In this document: positions 1 through 9,088 of the stretch, in pieces | Numbering within the stretch: position 1 is the first letter of the stretch | Layout of the letters: each line of letters starts with the position of its first letter | DNA from: Cellulomonas phragmiteti | GTDB lineage: Bacteria > Actinomycetota > Actinomycetes > Actinomycetales > Cellulomonadaceae | Assembly: GCF_016862775.1 (NCBI RefSeq) | Contig: NZ_BONP01000011.1 | Coordinates: 1 to 64,000, forward strand | Length of the DNA stretch: 64,000 nucleotides | Direction of reading: 5' to 3' | Made by a program: the position numbers and the translations under genes | Notes under the pieces: generated by a model | What the model saw: the letters and a program-made list of their open reading frames with translations, nothing else | Told to the model about the DNA's origin: nothing | Databases searched by the model: none

Positions 1-116
1 GGCCCGTCCTCGGCGGCGGCGGGCACGGCGGCGGCCAGCGCCCCCGTGCCCATGACGAGCGCGGTCAGCGCCCCCGTGATCGCGCGCGCCGCGCGCGTCG
101 TCCTGCCTCGGAACAT
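1..116 (-). CDS. Partial secreted protein, N-terminus only
   Basis: Only the first 38 codons lie in the window; the gene runs off the left edge. The ATG at 116 follows a purine-rich ribosome site (AGGAAGG). The residues form a classic Sec signal peptide: a basic N-terminus (FRGRTTRAARA), a hydrophobic core and an Ala-rich cleavage zone ending AAAVPAAAED. It lies 68 bases downstream of the heme-locus surface protein on the same strand, so it is probably a further member of the heme-uptake operon. In related actinobacteria HtaA-domain proteins occupy this place. The function is inferred from position only. Confidence 0.6.
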   Translation of the reverse strand, partial: MFRGRTTRAARAITGALTALVMGTGALAAAVPAAAEDG

Positions 117-184
117 CGTCTTCCTTCCTCGGGAACCTGTGTGCGGGTCGGTGCGTGGCCGGCCGTGGCCGGCGGGGTCGGGGG

Positions 185-976
185 TCATGTCGCGGTGGGC
201 CGTCGCCGGGTGCGTCGCACGGACGCGCCGACGGCGGTGAGCAGCGCGAGGGCGCCGGCACCGATCGCGACGGGCAGCCACGGGCGGCCCCCGGTGCTGC
301 CGGCCACCGGCGCCGTCGCGGCGGCCTGCGTGGACGCGGCGGACGGGGAGGGTTCGGCCGTCGCGGCCGCCACCCGGGGTGCCGCCGCCGCCGCGTCCTG
401 CGCCCCGGGTGCGGCGAACGTCACGGGTGTGAAGGTCTCGTTGGTGGCGTTCGCCACGCCGTGCGCCCCGATGGTGACGACACCGCAGGTGACCTGGGTG
501 CAGTCGACCTCGCTCGTCCCGCCCTGCGCGTCGACGGCGACGAACCGGGCGCCGGGGACGGTCAGCGTGGTGCTGAACGTGCCGTCGTCGCCGAGCTCGC
601 CGCCGTTGGCCTCGACGGCCGTCGCGGCGCCGGGGAAGGCGACGAACACCTGGTACCCGGCGTTGTCGCGCGCGGCCTCGTCGACGGCGTAGCGCAGGTG
701 GGTACCGGTCACGCCGCCGGCGCTGGGACGCCACGCGCCGCCCGCCGGGTCGTCCACCCAGCCGAACAGCACGTACACGCCGCCGAACCCGCCGCGCACG
801 ACCTGGAACCCGCTGCCGCCGACCTGCAGCGTCGTCGGGGCGTCCGCGGGCAGGCCGTCGACGCGGTCCACGGTGACACCCGCCGTCGGCGCGGCGGCCG
901 CCGCGGGTGCGGCGGGGGCGACGAGCACGGCGGCCGCGGCGAGCACGGCCAGCCGTGGGAGCAGGGTGCGGGTCAT
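185..976 (-). CDS. Secreted, membrane-anchored protein of the heme locus
   Basis: A protein of 263 residues with a signal peptide (about residues 1-28), a beta-rich extracellular region, and one C-terminal transmembrane helix (about 232-250) followed by an Arg-rich tail. This is the layout of a surface protein held by its C-terminus. The ectodomain has a close cysteine pair (DCTQVTC) and a distinctive segment GAHGVANATNETFTP. No LPXTG sorting signal is present. It begins 4 bases before the ATPase gene ends (ATGA overlap), so it belongs to the hmu operon and presumably captures or relays heme at the cell surface. I recall similar proteins beside hmuTUV in other actinobacteria. Direct heme binding is not shown by the sequence. 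Confidence 0.7.
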   Translation of the reverse strand: MTRTLLPRLAVLAAAAVLVAPAAPAAAAAPTAGVTVDRVDGLPADAPTTLQVGGSGFQVVRGGFGGVYVLFGWVDDPAGGAWRPSAGGVTGTHLRYAVDEAARDNAGYQVFVAFPGAATAVEANGGELGDDGTFSTTLTVPGARFVAVDAQGGTSEVDCTQVTCGVVTIGAHGVANATNETFTPVTFAAPGAQDAAAAAPRVAAATAEPSPSAASTQAAATAPVAGSTGGRPWLPVAIGAGALALLTAVGASVRRTRRRPTAT

Positions 977-1797
977 GGGGTCTCCTCGGGGACGACCGGC
1001 GGGGACGGGGCCCGCACGGGCAGGACGACGATCTCGGGTGGGGCACCCGGCACCCGGGGCGGGCGGTGCCACACGTCGACCGGGTGCTCGTAGACGGAGG
1101 TCAGCAGCGCGCTCGTCAGGACGTCGGCCGGGGTGCCGTCGGCGCGCACCCGGCCGGCGGCGAGCACGACGACGCGGTCGGCCCAGGCGGCCGCGAGCGT
1201 GAGGTCGTGCAGGACGACGACGACCGCCGCGCCCTGGTCGGCGGCGCGACGCACCCGCGCCAGGAGCGCCTCCTGGTGGCGGACGTCGAGCGCGGCTGTC
1301 GGCTCGTCGAGCAGCAGCACCGGCGCCCGTTGCGCGAGCGTGCGGGCGAACGACGTGCGGGCCCTCTCGCCGCCGGACAGGGTCGGCACGGTGCGCTGCG
1401 CCAGGTGGCCCACCTCCGCATCGGCCATCGCGGCCGCGACCACGGCGTCGTCGTGCTGCTCGTCCGCGGTGCCACGCCACGGGTGGCGCCCCATGTGCAC
1501 GACCTGCTCGACCCGGAACGGGAACGACAGGTGCGTCTCCTGCAGCATCACCGCGCGACGTCGCGCCAGGTGGCCCAGGCCGTGGTCGCGCAGGTCGGTG
1601 CCGTCGAGCAGGACCCGGCCCGCGTCGGGGCGCGGGTCCCCGCCGAGCACCGCCAGCAGCGTCGACTTGCCCGCGCCGTTGGGGCCGACCAGCGCCACGA
1701 CCTCGCCGGCGTCGACCGCGAGGTCCACGCCGTCGAGCACGACGTGCGGGCCGTACGCCACGCGCGCGCCCTCGGCGCGCAGCACGCTCACGCCCAC
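973..1797 (-). CDS. hmuV: Heme ABC transporter ATP-binding protein
   Basis: This is the ATPase of a heme/iron-complex importer of the FecCD-BtuCD class. It has Walker A GPNGAGKST (residues 38-46), the ABC signature LSGGERAR (140-147), Walker B VLLLDEPTAALD (160-171) and the switch His in VVLHDLT near 197. It has 274 residues, normal for the family. The start could be GTG at 1797 or GTG at 1791; the latter gives a GTGA overlap with the permease stop. It is translationally coupled to the permease upstream and the surface protein downstream. Confidence 0.9.
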   Translation of the reverse strand: MGVSVLRAEGARVAYGPHVVLDGVDLAVDAGEVVALVGPNGAGKSTLLAVLGGDPRPDAGRVLLDGTDLRDHGLGHLARRRAVMLQETHLSFPFRVEQVVHMGRHPWRGTADEQHDDAVVAAAMADAEVGHLAQRTVPTLSGGERARTSFARTLAQRAPVLLLDEPTAALDVRHQEALLARVRRAADQGAAVVVVLHDLTLAAAWADRVVVLAAGRVRADGTPADVLTSALLTSVYEHPVDVWHRPPRVPGAPPEIVVLPVRAPSPPVVPEETP

Positions 1798-2855
1798 CCG
1801 CCCGCGGACCGGCGGGTGCGGCGGATGAGCCAGAAGAAGAACGGCCCGCCGACCAGCGCGGTGAGCATGCCGATCGGCAGGTCGGCGTACGGCACGGCGG
1901 TGCGGGCGACCAGGTCGGCACCCACGAGCAGCACCGCGCCGCCGAGCGCCGAGGCGGGCACCAGCACGGCGTGCGCGGGGCCGACGACCATGCGCACGAG
2001 GTGCGGCACGACCAGCCCGACGAACCCGATGACCCCGCAGAACGCGACCGCCGCGGCCGTGAGGACCGCGACCACGACGACGGCACCCAGGCGCAGCCGC
2101 TCGACGTCGACGCCGAGGTGCCTGGCCGGTCGTTCACCGAGGGCCAGCAGGTCCAGGCGGTGGCTCATGACGACGGCGGCGGCCACGCCGACCAGGACGA
2201 GGGGCGCCACGACGGCGACGTACACCCAGCGGGTCCCGTTGAGGCTGCCGAGCTGCCAGAACACGATCTGCTCGCGCGCCTGGGTGTCACCCAGGAAGGT
2301 GAGGAACGCGACCGCGGCGCCGCCGACGGCGTTGACCGCGACGCCGGTGAGCACGAGCGTGACCACCTCGGTGCGACCGCCCGCGCGGGCCGTCAGGTAG
2401 ACGAGCAGCGTCGCGGCGAGCCCGCCGACGAACGCCAGCAGCGCGCTCGTCCACGGCCCGGCGAACGTCCAGCCGGCGACGATGACGAGGCACGCCCCGA
2501 CGGCCGCCCCGGACGAGACGCCGACGATCCCGGGGTCGGCCAGCGGGTTGCCGAACACGCCCTGCAGCACCGCGCCGCCCGTCGCGAGGGCCGCCCCGAC
2601 GAGGACGGCCATGAGGACCCGCGGGAACCGGATCGTCCACAGCGCCTGCTCGCCCAGGGGGTGCGCGGGCAGCGGGCCGACGTCCAGGCCCAGACGGTGC
2701 AGGACGGACCCGAGCACCTCGTCGGGCGGCACGTGCAGCTGTCCCGTGCCGGCCGCGACCAGCGTGAGGACGACGAGCGCGACGACGAGGACGACGACGA
2801 GCACGCTGCGCCGCCACGCCCGCGCGGGCGGCGCGGGCGCCCGGTCCGTCGTCAC
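1788..2855 (-). CDS. hmuU: Heme ABC transporter permease, FecCD family
   Basis: An integral-membrane permease of 355 residues with about ten hydrophobic segments. It carries FecCD hallmarks: the early segment GAALATGGAVLQGVFGNPLA, the TLLVYLTAR helix, and GFVGLVVPHLVRMVVG near the ATPase-coupling loop. Its GTG start overlaps the stop of the binding-protein gene (GTGA), and its own stop overlaps the ATPase start, so the three form one coupled unit. The heme rather than siderophore assignment rests on the neighbouring genes. Confidence 0.9.
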   Translation of the reverse strand: MTTDRAPAPPARAWRRSVLVVVLVVALVVLTLVAAGTGQLHVPPDEVLGSVLHRLGLDVGPLPAHPLGEQALWTIRFPRVLMAVLVGAALATGGAVLQGVFGNPLADPGIVGVSSGAAVGACLVIVAGWTFAGPWTSALLAFVGGLAATLLVYLTARAGGRTEVVTLVLTGVAVNAVGGAAVAFLTFLGDTQAREQIVFWQLGSLNGTRWVYVAVVAPLVLVGVAAAVVMSHRLDLLALGERPARHLGVDVERLRLGAVVVVAVLTAAAVAFCGVIGFVGLVVPHLVRMVVGPAHAVLVPASALGGAVLLVGADLVARTAVPYADLPIGMLTALVGGPFFFWLIRRTRRSAGGWA

Positions 2856-3955
2856 GACGCGTCCGGTGCGTACAGGGCGACCGCGAGCGCGTCGAGGACG
2901 TCCGCGGTCGTCGGACCGAAGCTCAGGACCTGCGAGTCCGCCATGTCGACGACGCGACGACGCTGCCCGGCGGGCGTGCTCGCCACGGCCGGGAGCCGCT
3001 CGAGCAGGCCGTCGACCCCGCCGACCGACGCGAGCCCGTCGCTCATCATGAGGACGACGTCGGGCGCCGCGGCCACGAGCCCCTCGTCGGTGACCGGTCG
3101 CATGCCCTGCCAGCCGATCTCCCGGGCGACGTCGACCGCGCCGACGGCCTCGATGAGGGCGTCAGCCCCGGACCCCTCGCCGAACAGGTAGTACACGCCG
3201 GCCTGCCCGCGCGCGTAGAGGAACGCGACGCGCAGCCGGTCGGCCGGGTCCGCGGGTGCCACGGCCGCGATCCGGGCCACCCGGTCGTCGATCTCGGCCT
3301 GTGCGCGCTGCGCGAGGAGCTCGCCCGCGTCCGGCACGCCGAGGGCCGCTGCGACCTCGCGCACGAGGGCCCCGACACCCTGCACGTCGCGGTGGGGGTC
3401 GACGACCACGACGGGGATGCCGGCCTCGCGGACCTGCAGCACCACGTCCCACGGTCCGAGCGAGGTGTCGGTGAGCAGGACCGTGGGGCCCAGCGCGAGG
3501 ATCGCCTCGCCGGACAGGTCGTGCCCGCCGGCGGTGACCAGAGGGAGGTCGGCGATCTCGGCGAACCCCGAGGACACGTCGCGGCCCACGACCCGGTCGC
3601 CGAGCCCCAGCTCGAACACGGTGCGGGCCAGCGTGCCGTGCACGTCGAGCGCGAGGATGCGGTCGACGTCGGTGACGGTGACCTGGGTCCCCTGCAGGTC
3701 GGTGACGGTGACCGGCAGCGCGGGCGCGGGGTCCGCGACGACGGGCCGCACGGCGGAGTCGGCGACGACCGCGGTGCTGGGGCCGGTGACCGCGCGCGGG
3801 TCGGCGACGGGAGTCACGTCGGCGAGCCGCCGGCCGCCGTCCGGGGCGCCGGCGGTCGCGTCGTGCACCGTGCCGCAGGCGGCCGTGGCCGCCACGAGCA
3901 GCGCGGTGACGGTCACGCGCAGGGCCCGGGTCGCGCGTGCGCGCACGCCACTCAC
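2852..3955 (-). CDS. hmuT: Heme-binding lipoprotein of the ABC importer
   Basis: The substrate-binding component, 367 residues. The signal sequence ends in a lipobox (VAATAAC, Cys27), so the mature protein is anchored to the membrane outer face. The body is a class III periplasmic-binding fold of the BtuF/FhuD type, with typical segments ILALDVHGTLARTVFELGLGDRVVGRD and VAAAPDVVLMM. It starts with GTG. The DtxR/IdeR-like operator at 4008-4026 lies 53-71 bases upstream, so the operon is probably repressed when iron is sufficient. Confidence 0.9.
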   Translation of the reverse strand: MSGVRARATRALRVTVTALLVAATAACGTVHDATAGAPDGGRRLADVTPVADPRAVTGPSTAVVADSAVRPVVADPAPALPVTVTDLQGTQVTVTDVDRILALDVHGTLARTVFELGLGDRVVGRDVSSGFAEIADLPLVTAGGHDLSGEAILALGPTVLLTDTSLGPWDVVLQVREAGIPVVVVDPHRDVQGVGALVREVAAALGVPDAGELLAQRAQAEIDDRVARIAAVAPADPADRLRVAFLYARGQAGVYYLFGEGSGADALIEAVGAVDVAREIGWQGMRPVTDEGLVAAAPDVVLMMSDGLASVGGVDGLLERLPAVASTPAGQRRRVVDMADSQVLSFGPTTADVLDALAVALYAPDAS

Positions 3956-4007
3956 CGCCTTCGTCCGGGGGACGCGGCGCGAGAGCGCCGCCGGACGAGA
4001 ACCTAAC

Positions 4008-4026
4008 CTAGGTTAGCCTTACCTAC
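4008..4026 (-). promoter_or_regulatory. DtxR/IdeR-type iron box upstream of hmuT
   Basis: Read on the minus strand the 19 bases are GTAGGTAAGGCTAACCTAG, matching 16 of 19 positions of the known consensus TTAGGTTAGGCTAACCTAA. It partly overlaps a perfect 14-bp palindrome at 4003-4016 (CTAACCTAGGTTAG), so two repressor dimers could bind. It is markedly AT-richer than its surroundings and lies just upstream of the heme operon. Confidence 0.8.
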
Positions 4027-4105
4027 CAAGACGCTGCGTGAGTGGAGTAGGACACACGTCCTGCTCGGCGAGCACGCGACCCACCGAGCCGGTGAGACCC
4101 GGCGC

Positions 4106-5488
4106 TCAGACGGCCGCGACGTCCAGCGCCAGCAGGTCGTCCACGGTCTCGCGGCGCACCAGCACGCGCGACTCCCCCGCCGTCACCGCGACCACGGGCG
4201 GACGTGTCAGCAGGTTGTAGTTCGAGGCCATCGACCGGCCGTACGCGCCGGTCGCGGCCACCGCGAGCAGGTCACCCGCGCGCACGTCGCCGGGCAGCTG
4301 CACCTCGTGGACGACGACGTCCCCGCTCTCGCAGTGCTTGCCGACGACGCGGGCGAGCACGGGCGCCGCGTCCGACACCCGCGAGACGACCTCCGCGTGG
4401 TACTGCGCGCCGTACAGCGCGGGGCGGATGTTGTCGCTCATGCCGCCGTCGACCGACACGTACGTGCGCACGCGACCGTCGTCGAGACGCACGGGCTTGA
4501 CCGTGCCGACCGTGTACAGCGTCAGACCTGCGGGCCCGACGATCGCCCGGCCCGGCTCGATCGACAGGCGCGGCAGCGGCGTGCCGAGCTCCCGGGCGGC
4601 GTCGGCCACGGCCTGCGCCACCTCCTTCGCGATGCGGTCGGGGTCCAGGGGGACCTCGCCCGGCAGGTAGGCGATGCCGTAGCCGCCCCCGAGGTCGACC
4701 TCGTCGACCAGGACGCCCGTGCGGTCGCGCAGCGCGGCCCGCAGCGCGAGGACGCGCTGCGCCGCGACCGCGAACCCCGAGGGGTCGAGGATCTGGGAGC
4801 CGATGTGGGAGTGGATGCCGAGCACGTGCAGCTCCGGGTGCTCCAGCGCGCGCAGCAGCGCGGCGAGCGCCGGGCTGTCACCGCCGTCGGGCCCGGCCGC
4901 GAGCGACAGGCCGAACTTCTGGTCCTCGTGCGCGGTCGAGATGAACTCGTGCCCGCCGGCGTGCACCCCCGTGGTCACGCGGACCATGACCGGCGCCGGC
5001 GCCCCGTCCGGCCCCCGGTGCGCGCGGACCAGGGCCGCGAGCCGGTCGATCTCGACGAGCGAGTCCACGATGACGCGACCGACGCCCGCGTCGAGGGCCG
5101 CGCGCAGCTCGTCGTCGGACTTGTTGTTGCCGTGCAGCCCGACGTCCGCGCCGGGGACTCCGGCCGCGAGCGCGACCGCGAGCTCCCCGCCGCTCGCGGT
5201 GTCGACCCGCAGGCCCTCCTCGTGCACCCAGCGCGCGACCGCGCGCGTCAGCAGCGCCTTGCCCGCGTAGTAGACGTCGACACCCGTGCCGACCTGCGCG
5301 CACGCCGACTCGAAGGCGGTGCGGTAGGCGCGCGCGCGGGACCGCAGGTCGGCCTCGTCGACGACGTACGCAGGCGTCCCGTGCGCGGCCGCGAGGTCAC
5401 GCACGTCGACCTCGGCGACCCGGACGGCGCCGTCCGCACCGCGGACGGCGCCGGACGACCAGGGCACGCCGAGCGGCCCGGCGCTCAC
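4106..5488 (-). CDS. lysA: Diaminopimelate decarboxylase
   Basis: A PLP enzyme that converts meso-diaminopimelate to L-lysine, the last step of lysine synthesis. The protein has 460 residues, usual for actinobacteria. It shows YYAGKAL with the PLP-binding Lys near 77, HIGSQI, the glycine-rich phosphate loop [17 protein letters not shown], and the catalytic cysteine motif CESGDVV. The GTG at 5488 overlaps the argS stop, the usual coupled argS-lysA order of actinobacteria. No homoserine dehydrogenase follows; the heme operon comes next. Confidence 0.95.
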   Translation of the reverse strand: MSAGPLGVPWSSGAVRGADGAVRVAEVDVRDLAAAHGTPAYVVDEADLRSRARAYRTAFESACAQVGTGVDVYYAGKALLTRAVARWVHEEGLRVDTASGGELAVALAAGVPGADVGLHGNNKSDDELRAALDAGVGRVIVDSLVEIDRLAALVRAHRGPDGAPAPVMVRVTTGVHAGGHEFISTAHEDQKFGLSLAAGPDGGDSPALAALLRALEHPELHVLGIHSHIGSQILDPSGFAVAAQRVLALRAALRDRTGVLVDEVDLGGGYGIAYLPGEVPLDPDRIAKEVAQAVADAARELGTPLPRLSIEPGRAIVGPAGLTLYTVGTVKPVRLDDGRVRTYVSVDGGMSDNIRPALYGAQYHAEVVSRVSDAAPVLARVVGKHCESGDVVVHEVQLPGDVRAGDLLAVAATGAYGRSMASNYNLLTRPPVVAVTAGESRVLVRRETVDDLLALDVAAV

Positions 5489-7167
5489 ATCCGCTCCGGC
5501 GCGCTCACCCCGAGCATGCCGAGCGCGTTCGCCAGCACCTGCCGCGTCGCGTCGTTGAGCCACAGGCGCGTGCGGTGCGCGTCGGTGACCTCCTCCTCGC
5601 CCCACGGCACGACGCGCCGCTTCTGGTCGTACCACTTGTGGTACGCCCCGGCGACGTCCTCGGCGTAGCGCGCGACGCGGTGCGGCTCGCGCAGGTCGGC
5701 CGCCTGCGCGACCACCCGCGGGAAATCCGCGAGCAGGCCCAGCAGCACGCCCTCGGACTCGTGGTCGAGGAGCGAGCCGTCGAACCCGTCCTCGCGCCGC
5801 ACGCCCGCCTCCGCGGCGTTGCGCGCCACCGCCGCCGTCCGGGCGTGCGCGTACTGCACGTAGAAGACGGGGTTCTCGTTGGTCGCCCGCGCGAGCAGGT
5901 CGAGGTCGAGGTCGATCTGCTGGTCCGCCGACGAGCGCGACAGCGCGTAGCGGGCCGCGTCCACCCCCACGGCGTCGACCAGGTCGTCGATCGTCAGGAC
6001 CGTGCCCGCGCGCTTCGACATGCGGACCGGGCCCCCGTCCTTGACGAGGTTGACGAGCTGCCCGATGAAGAGCTCGAGGTTCACGTGCGGCGTGTCGCCG
6101 AACGCCGCGCACACGGCCATCATGCGCCCGACGTACCCGTGGTGGTCCGAGCCGAGCATGATGACGACGCGGTCGAACCCGCGCTCGCGCTTGTCGAGGT
6201 AGTAGGCGATGTCGCCGGCGATGTAGGCCGCCTGCCCGTCGGACTTGATGACGACACGGTCCTTGTCGTCGCCGAAGTCCGTGGTGCGCAGCCACAGCGC
6301 GCCGTCCGCCTCGAACATGTGGCCGGACTCGCGCAGCCGCGCGACCGCGCGGTCCACGGCACCGGACTCGTGCAGCGAGTCCTCGTGGAAGTACACGTCG
6401 AAGACCACGCCGAAGTCCTGCAGCGACTGCTTGATCTCGGCGAACATCAGGTCGACGCCGCGCACGCGGAACGCCTCGCGCGCCGCGTCGTCCGGCAGGG
6501 TCCGCGGGTCCGGCTCGCCGGCCGCGAGCGCGTCGGCGATGACCTGGTCGGCGATGTCGGCGATGTACTGGCCGCCGTACCCGTCCTCCGGCGGCTCCTG
6601 GCCGCGGGCCCGCGCCACCAGCGAGCGCGCGAACCGGTCGATCTGCGCACCGTGGTCGTTGAAGTAGTACTCGCGCGTGACGTCGGCGCCCGAGGCCGTC
6701 AGGACCCGGGCGAGCGCGTCGCCGACGGCCGCCCAGCGCACCCCGCCGATGTGCAGCGGGCCGGTCGGGTTGGCGGAGACGAACTCCAGGTTGACCCGGA
6801 CCCCCGCGAACGTCTCGTTGGTGCCGTACCCGGCCCCCTGCTCGACGATCCCGCGCGCGAGCTCACCGGCCGCCGCCGCGTCCAGGCGGATGTTGAGGAA
6901 CCCCGGCCCGGCGATCTCGACCGCCGCGATGCCCGGCACGTCCCCCAGGCGGCGCGCGAGCTCCTCGGCGAACGCGCGCGGGTTGACGCCGGCCTTCTTC
7001 GCCAGCTGCAGCGCGACGTTCGTCGACCAGTCGCCGTGCTCGCGCTGCCGGGGTCGCTCGATGTGCACACGGGCCGGGATCGCAGCCGGGTCGAGGGCGA
7101 ACGTGCCGTCGTCGACGGCGTGCACGAGAGCGCCGCGCAGGGCGTCGGCGAGCTGGTCGGGAGTCAC
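5485..7167 (-). CDS. argS: Arginyl-tRNA synthetase
   Basis: A class I aminoacyl-tRNA synthetase of 560 residues that charges tRNA-Arg. The HIGH-type motif is in [17 protein letters not shown], and the KMSKS equivalent is RMSKRAGT. The C-terminal DALR anticodon-binding domain ends the protein ([15 protein letters not shown]). The start chosen is GTG at 7167, which a TACCCT -10 hexamer precedes by 6 nt, predicting a leaderless mRNA. Long reading continues upstream only as frame noise. Confidence 0.95.
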   Translation of the reverse strand: MTPDQLADALRGALVHAVDDGTFALDPAAIPARVHIERPRQREHGDWSTNVALQLAKKAGVNPRAFAEELARRLGDVPGIAAVEIAGPGFLNIRLDAAAAGELARGIVEQGAGYGTNETFAGVRVNLEFVSANPTGPLHIGGVRWAAVGDALARVLTASGADVTREYYFNDHGAQIDRFARSLVARARGQEPPEDGYGGQYIADIADQVIADALAAGEPDPRTLPDDAAREAFRVRGVDLMFAEIKQSLQDFGVVFDVYFHEDSLHESGAVDRAVARLRESGHMFEADGALWLRTTDFGDDKDRVVIKSDGQAAYIAGDIAYYLDKRERGFDRVVIMLGSDHHGYVGRMMAVCAAFGDTPHVNLELFIGQLVNLVKDGGPVRMSKRAGTVLTIDDLVDAVGVDAARYALSRSSADQQIDLDLDLLARATNENPVFYVQYAHARTAAVARNAAEAGVRREDGFDGSLLDHESEGVLLGLLADFPRVVAQAADLREPHRVARYAEDVAGAYHKWYDQKRRVVPWGEEEVTDAHRTRLWLNDATRQVLANALGMLGVSAPERM

Positions 7168-7173
7168 CCTCCC

Positions 7174-7179
7174 AGGGTA
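7174..7179 (-). promoter_or_regulatory. -10 box (TACCCT), leaderless start of argS
   Basis: The hexamer ends 6 nt before the GTG, placing transcription start at or next to the start codon. The short GGGAGG between them is too close to act as a ribosome site. Confidence 0.45.
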
Positions 7180-7251
7180 GGGGACGGCCACGCCCCACCC
7201 ACGCCGTGGCCGGCGGCGTCGCGGCGTCCGGGCGCAGGTCACACTGGGGCC

Positions 7252-7875
7252 GTGCTCGCTCAGGTGCTGCCGTCCGGCGTCGTCGCGGTGGAGGCGTTCG
7301 GGCCGGCCGCTGCCGGGCCCCTGCTCGGCGAGGAGGCGGCCGCCGTCGCGCGGGCGGTGCCCGCCCGCCGCGCCGAGTACGCGGCGGTCCGCGCGTGCGC
7401 GCGCGACGCGCTCGAGGCGCTGGGCGCGGGGCGGCCCGCGGTCCCCAGCTCCCCCGACCGCTCCCCCGTGTGGCCCGCGGGCGTCGTCGGGGCCCTCACG
7501 CACTGCGACGGGTACCGGGCGGCCGCCGTGGCCCGCGCCGAGGCCTGGCTCGGCGTGGGGATCGACGCCGAGCCGCTCGCGCCGCTGCCGGACGGCGTCG
7601 CCGCGCTCGTGATGTCCGACGACGAGCGCCGCGCCCTGGCCCGCGTCGACCCGGCGCTGTGCCCGGACCGCGTCCTGTTCTCGGCCAAGGAGTCGGTCTA
7701 CAAGGTGTGGTCGCCCCTCGTGCGCACCTGGCTCGGGTTCGAGGACGTGCGCGTGAGCCTCGGCGAGGGCACGTTCAGCGCGCACCTCGACCGCCCCGGG
7801 CTGGTCGACGTCCTGCACGGCCGGTGGACGACGGGGCACGGCCTGCTCGTCACGGCGGTGGCACTGCCACGCTGA
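7252..7875 (+). CDS. 4'-phosphopantetheinyl transferase (Sfp/EntD type)
   Basis: It would transfer the phosphopantetheine arm of coenzyme A to carrier proteins. The 207-residue protein has the superfamily motifs in order: THCDGY (83-88), the Mg-binding GVGIDAE (102-107) and FSAKESVYK (143-151). The N-terminal layout resembles the EntD branch. The GTG at 7252 is preceded by a -10-like CACACT with 6-nt spacing. It is transcribed divergently from argS. No carrier-protein, PKS or NRPS gene lies nearby, so its client is unknown. Confidence 0.88.
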   Translation: MLAQVLPSGVVAVEAFGPAAAGPLLGEEAAAVARAVPARRAEYAAVRACARDALEALGAGRPAVPSSPDRSPVWPAGVVGALTHCDGYRAAAVARAEAWLGVGIDAEPLAPLPDGVAALVMSDDERRALARVDPALCPDRVLFSAKESVYKVWSPLVRTWLGFEDVRVSLGEGTFSAHLDRPGLVDVLHGRWTTGHGLLVTAVALPR

Positions 7876-8008
7876 CCGGGCGACACGCGACCCCCCGAGG
7901 GCGCGGGGCTGGTCGTCGGGTCGTCCGACGTGTTGACTCGTGCGAGGGCAGCGCGGCCGTCCGTCGACGCACCGCGCGCACCCGACGACGACGAGGAGGC
8001 CACCCCCG

Positions 8009-8662
8009 ATGGTGCGACGCACCGGACTGATCGACACCGCCGTCCAGGCGCTGCGGTCGCGCATCAGCTCCGGTGAGTGGCCCGTCGGGTCGCGGATCCC
8101 GCCCGAGCCCTCGCTGGTCGAGCTGCTGGGCGTCGGCCGCAACACCGTGCGGGAGGCCGTCCAGTCGCTCGTGCACGCCGGGCTGCTGGAGCGCCGCCAG
8201 GGGTCGGGGACCTACGTGCTGTCGTCGTCCGAGCTCGCGGTGACCATGGGCCGGCAGATCGCCGACGCCCGCCAGCGCGACGTCGTCTCCGTGCGCCGCG
8301 CGCTGGAGATGGAGGCGGCCCGCCTCGCCGCGCGCCGTCGCACCGCGACCGACGCGTCCGACCTGCTCGCCAAGCGCGACGCCCGCGCCCGCGCCTACGA
8401 GAGCGGCGACCTCGAGGTCATGGTGGCCACCGACCTCGAGCTGCACCGGTCGATCGTGCGCGCCGCGTCCAACCCCGTGCTCCGCTCGCTGTACGACAAC
8501 CTGCTCGAGGCCATCGGGGACAACATCCGCTTCAACTTCGTCACCGACGTGCACGCCCACGACGCGCACGACTCGCTCGTCGAGGCCATCGTCGCGGGCG
8601 ACCCCGACCGGGCGGCCGCCGAGACCAGCGGGTACCTCTCGGGGCTGCTCGAGGACGGGTGA
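8009..8662 (+). CDS. GntR-family transcriptional regulator, FadR (FCD) subfamily
   Basis: A repressor-type regulator of 217 residues. Residues 1-72 form the GntR winged helix ([49 protein letters not shown]). Residues 90-215 form an all-helical FCD effector domain, with the metal-ligand pattern D..LH ([16 protein letters not shown]) and later [11 protein letters not shown]. The ATG at 8009 was chosen because GAGGAGG lies 8-10 nt upstream. It stands alone between the PPTase and a tRNA gene, so its target is not evident. Confidence 0.88.
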   Translation: MVRRTGLIDTAVQALRSRISSGEWPVGSRIPPEPSLVELLGVGRNTVREAVQSLVHAGLLERRQGSGTYVLSSSELAVTMGRQIADARQRDVVSVRRALEMEAARLAARRRTATDASDLLAKRDARARAYESGDLEVMVATDLELHRSIVRAASNPVLRSLYDNLLEAIGDNIRFNFVTDVHAHDAHDSLVEAIVAGDPDRAAAETSGYLSGLLEDG

Positions 8663-8725
8663 GCCGCGGCACCCGGAACGGGTCGGAACGGCGCCGGTCG
8701 GGCTGGTAAGGTCGGTGATCGCCGC

Positions 8726-8798
8726 GCGCCCGTAGCTCAGCGGATAGAGCGTCTGCCTCCGGAGCAGAAGGTCGAAGGTTCGAATCCTTTCGGGCGCA
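8726..8798 (+). tRNA. tRNA-Arg, anticodon CCG
   Basis: A complete cloverleaf is visible. The 7-bp acceptor stem pairs GCGCCCG (8726-8732) with CGGGCGC (8791-8797), with discriminator A8798. The D arm is AGCTCAGCGGATAGAGC, the anticodon stem TCTGC/GCAGA encloses loop CTCCGGA, and the T arm carries GGTTCGAATCC. The anticodon CCG reads CGG. The CCA end is encoded at 8799-8801. Confidence 0.96.
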
Positions 8799-8808
8799 CC
8801 ACCACCAC

Positions 8809-8840
8809 GAGCCGTCCCGCCGACACCGGCGGGGCGGCTC
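8809..8840 (+). terminator. GC-rich hairpin after tRNA-Arg
   Basis: A 14-bp stem (8809-8822 with 8827-8840, one U-G pair) closes a 4-nt loop eight bases after the encoded CCA. There is no T-tract, as is common for actinobacterial terminators. Confidence 0.6.
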
Positions 8841-9036
8841 GCGGCGTTCCCGGCCCCGACCTCGGCACGGCCCGGCACACGGGATGGTCGTCGCGACCGA
8901 CCGGGGCGTGGGCCCGCCCACCGGGACCCAGGTCCCGGTGCGGCCCCGCGACAGCCCGGCCCGGAGCGCCCCGGGACGTCGCGGGGACTTTCATCCCACC
9001 TTTCCCGGACCCCCCGAACCTAGCGTCGACACCAGC

Positions 9037-9058
9037 GACGGACACTCCAGCGTCCGTC
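9037..9058 (+). promoter_or_regulatory. Inverted repeat in the adhE leader
   Basis: Perfect 7-bp arms GACGGAC and GTCCGTC are separated by 8 bases, about 30 bases before the adhE start codon. It could be an operator or an mRNA hairpin. No Rex-type TTGTGAA motif is visible in 8802-9088. Confidence 0.25.
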
Positions 9059-9088
9059 CCCCTCTCACCACTATCCGGGGAGTCGAAG

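Noticed and set aside
8726..8801. tRNA-Arg as an integration site for a mobile element
   Set aside because: No integrase, no repeat of the tRNA 3' end and no shift in gene content follows; adhE and other chromosomal genes are next.
8802..9088. Rex redox operator before adhE
   Set aside because: No TTGTGAA-N4-TTCACAA-like sequence was found; only a GC-rich inverted repeat at 9037-9058.
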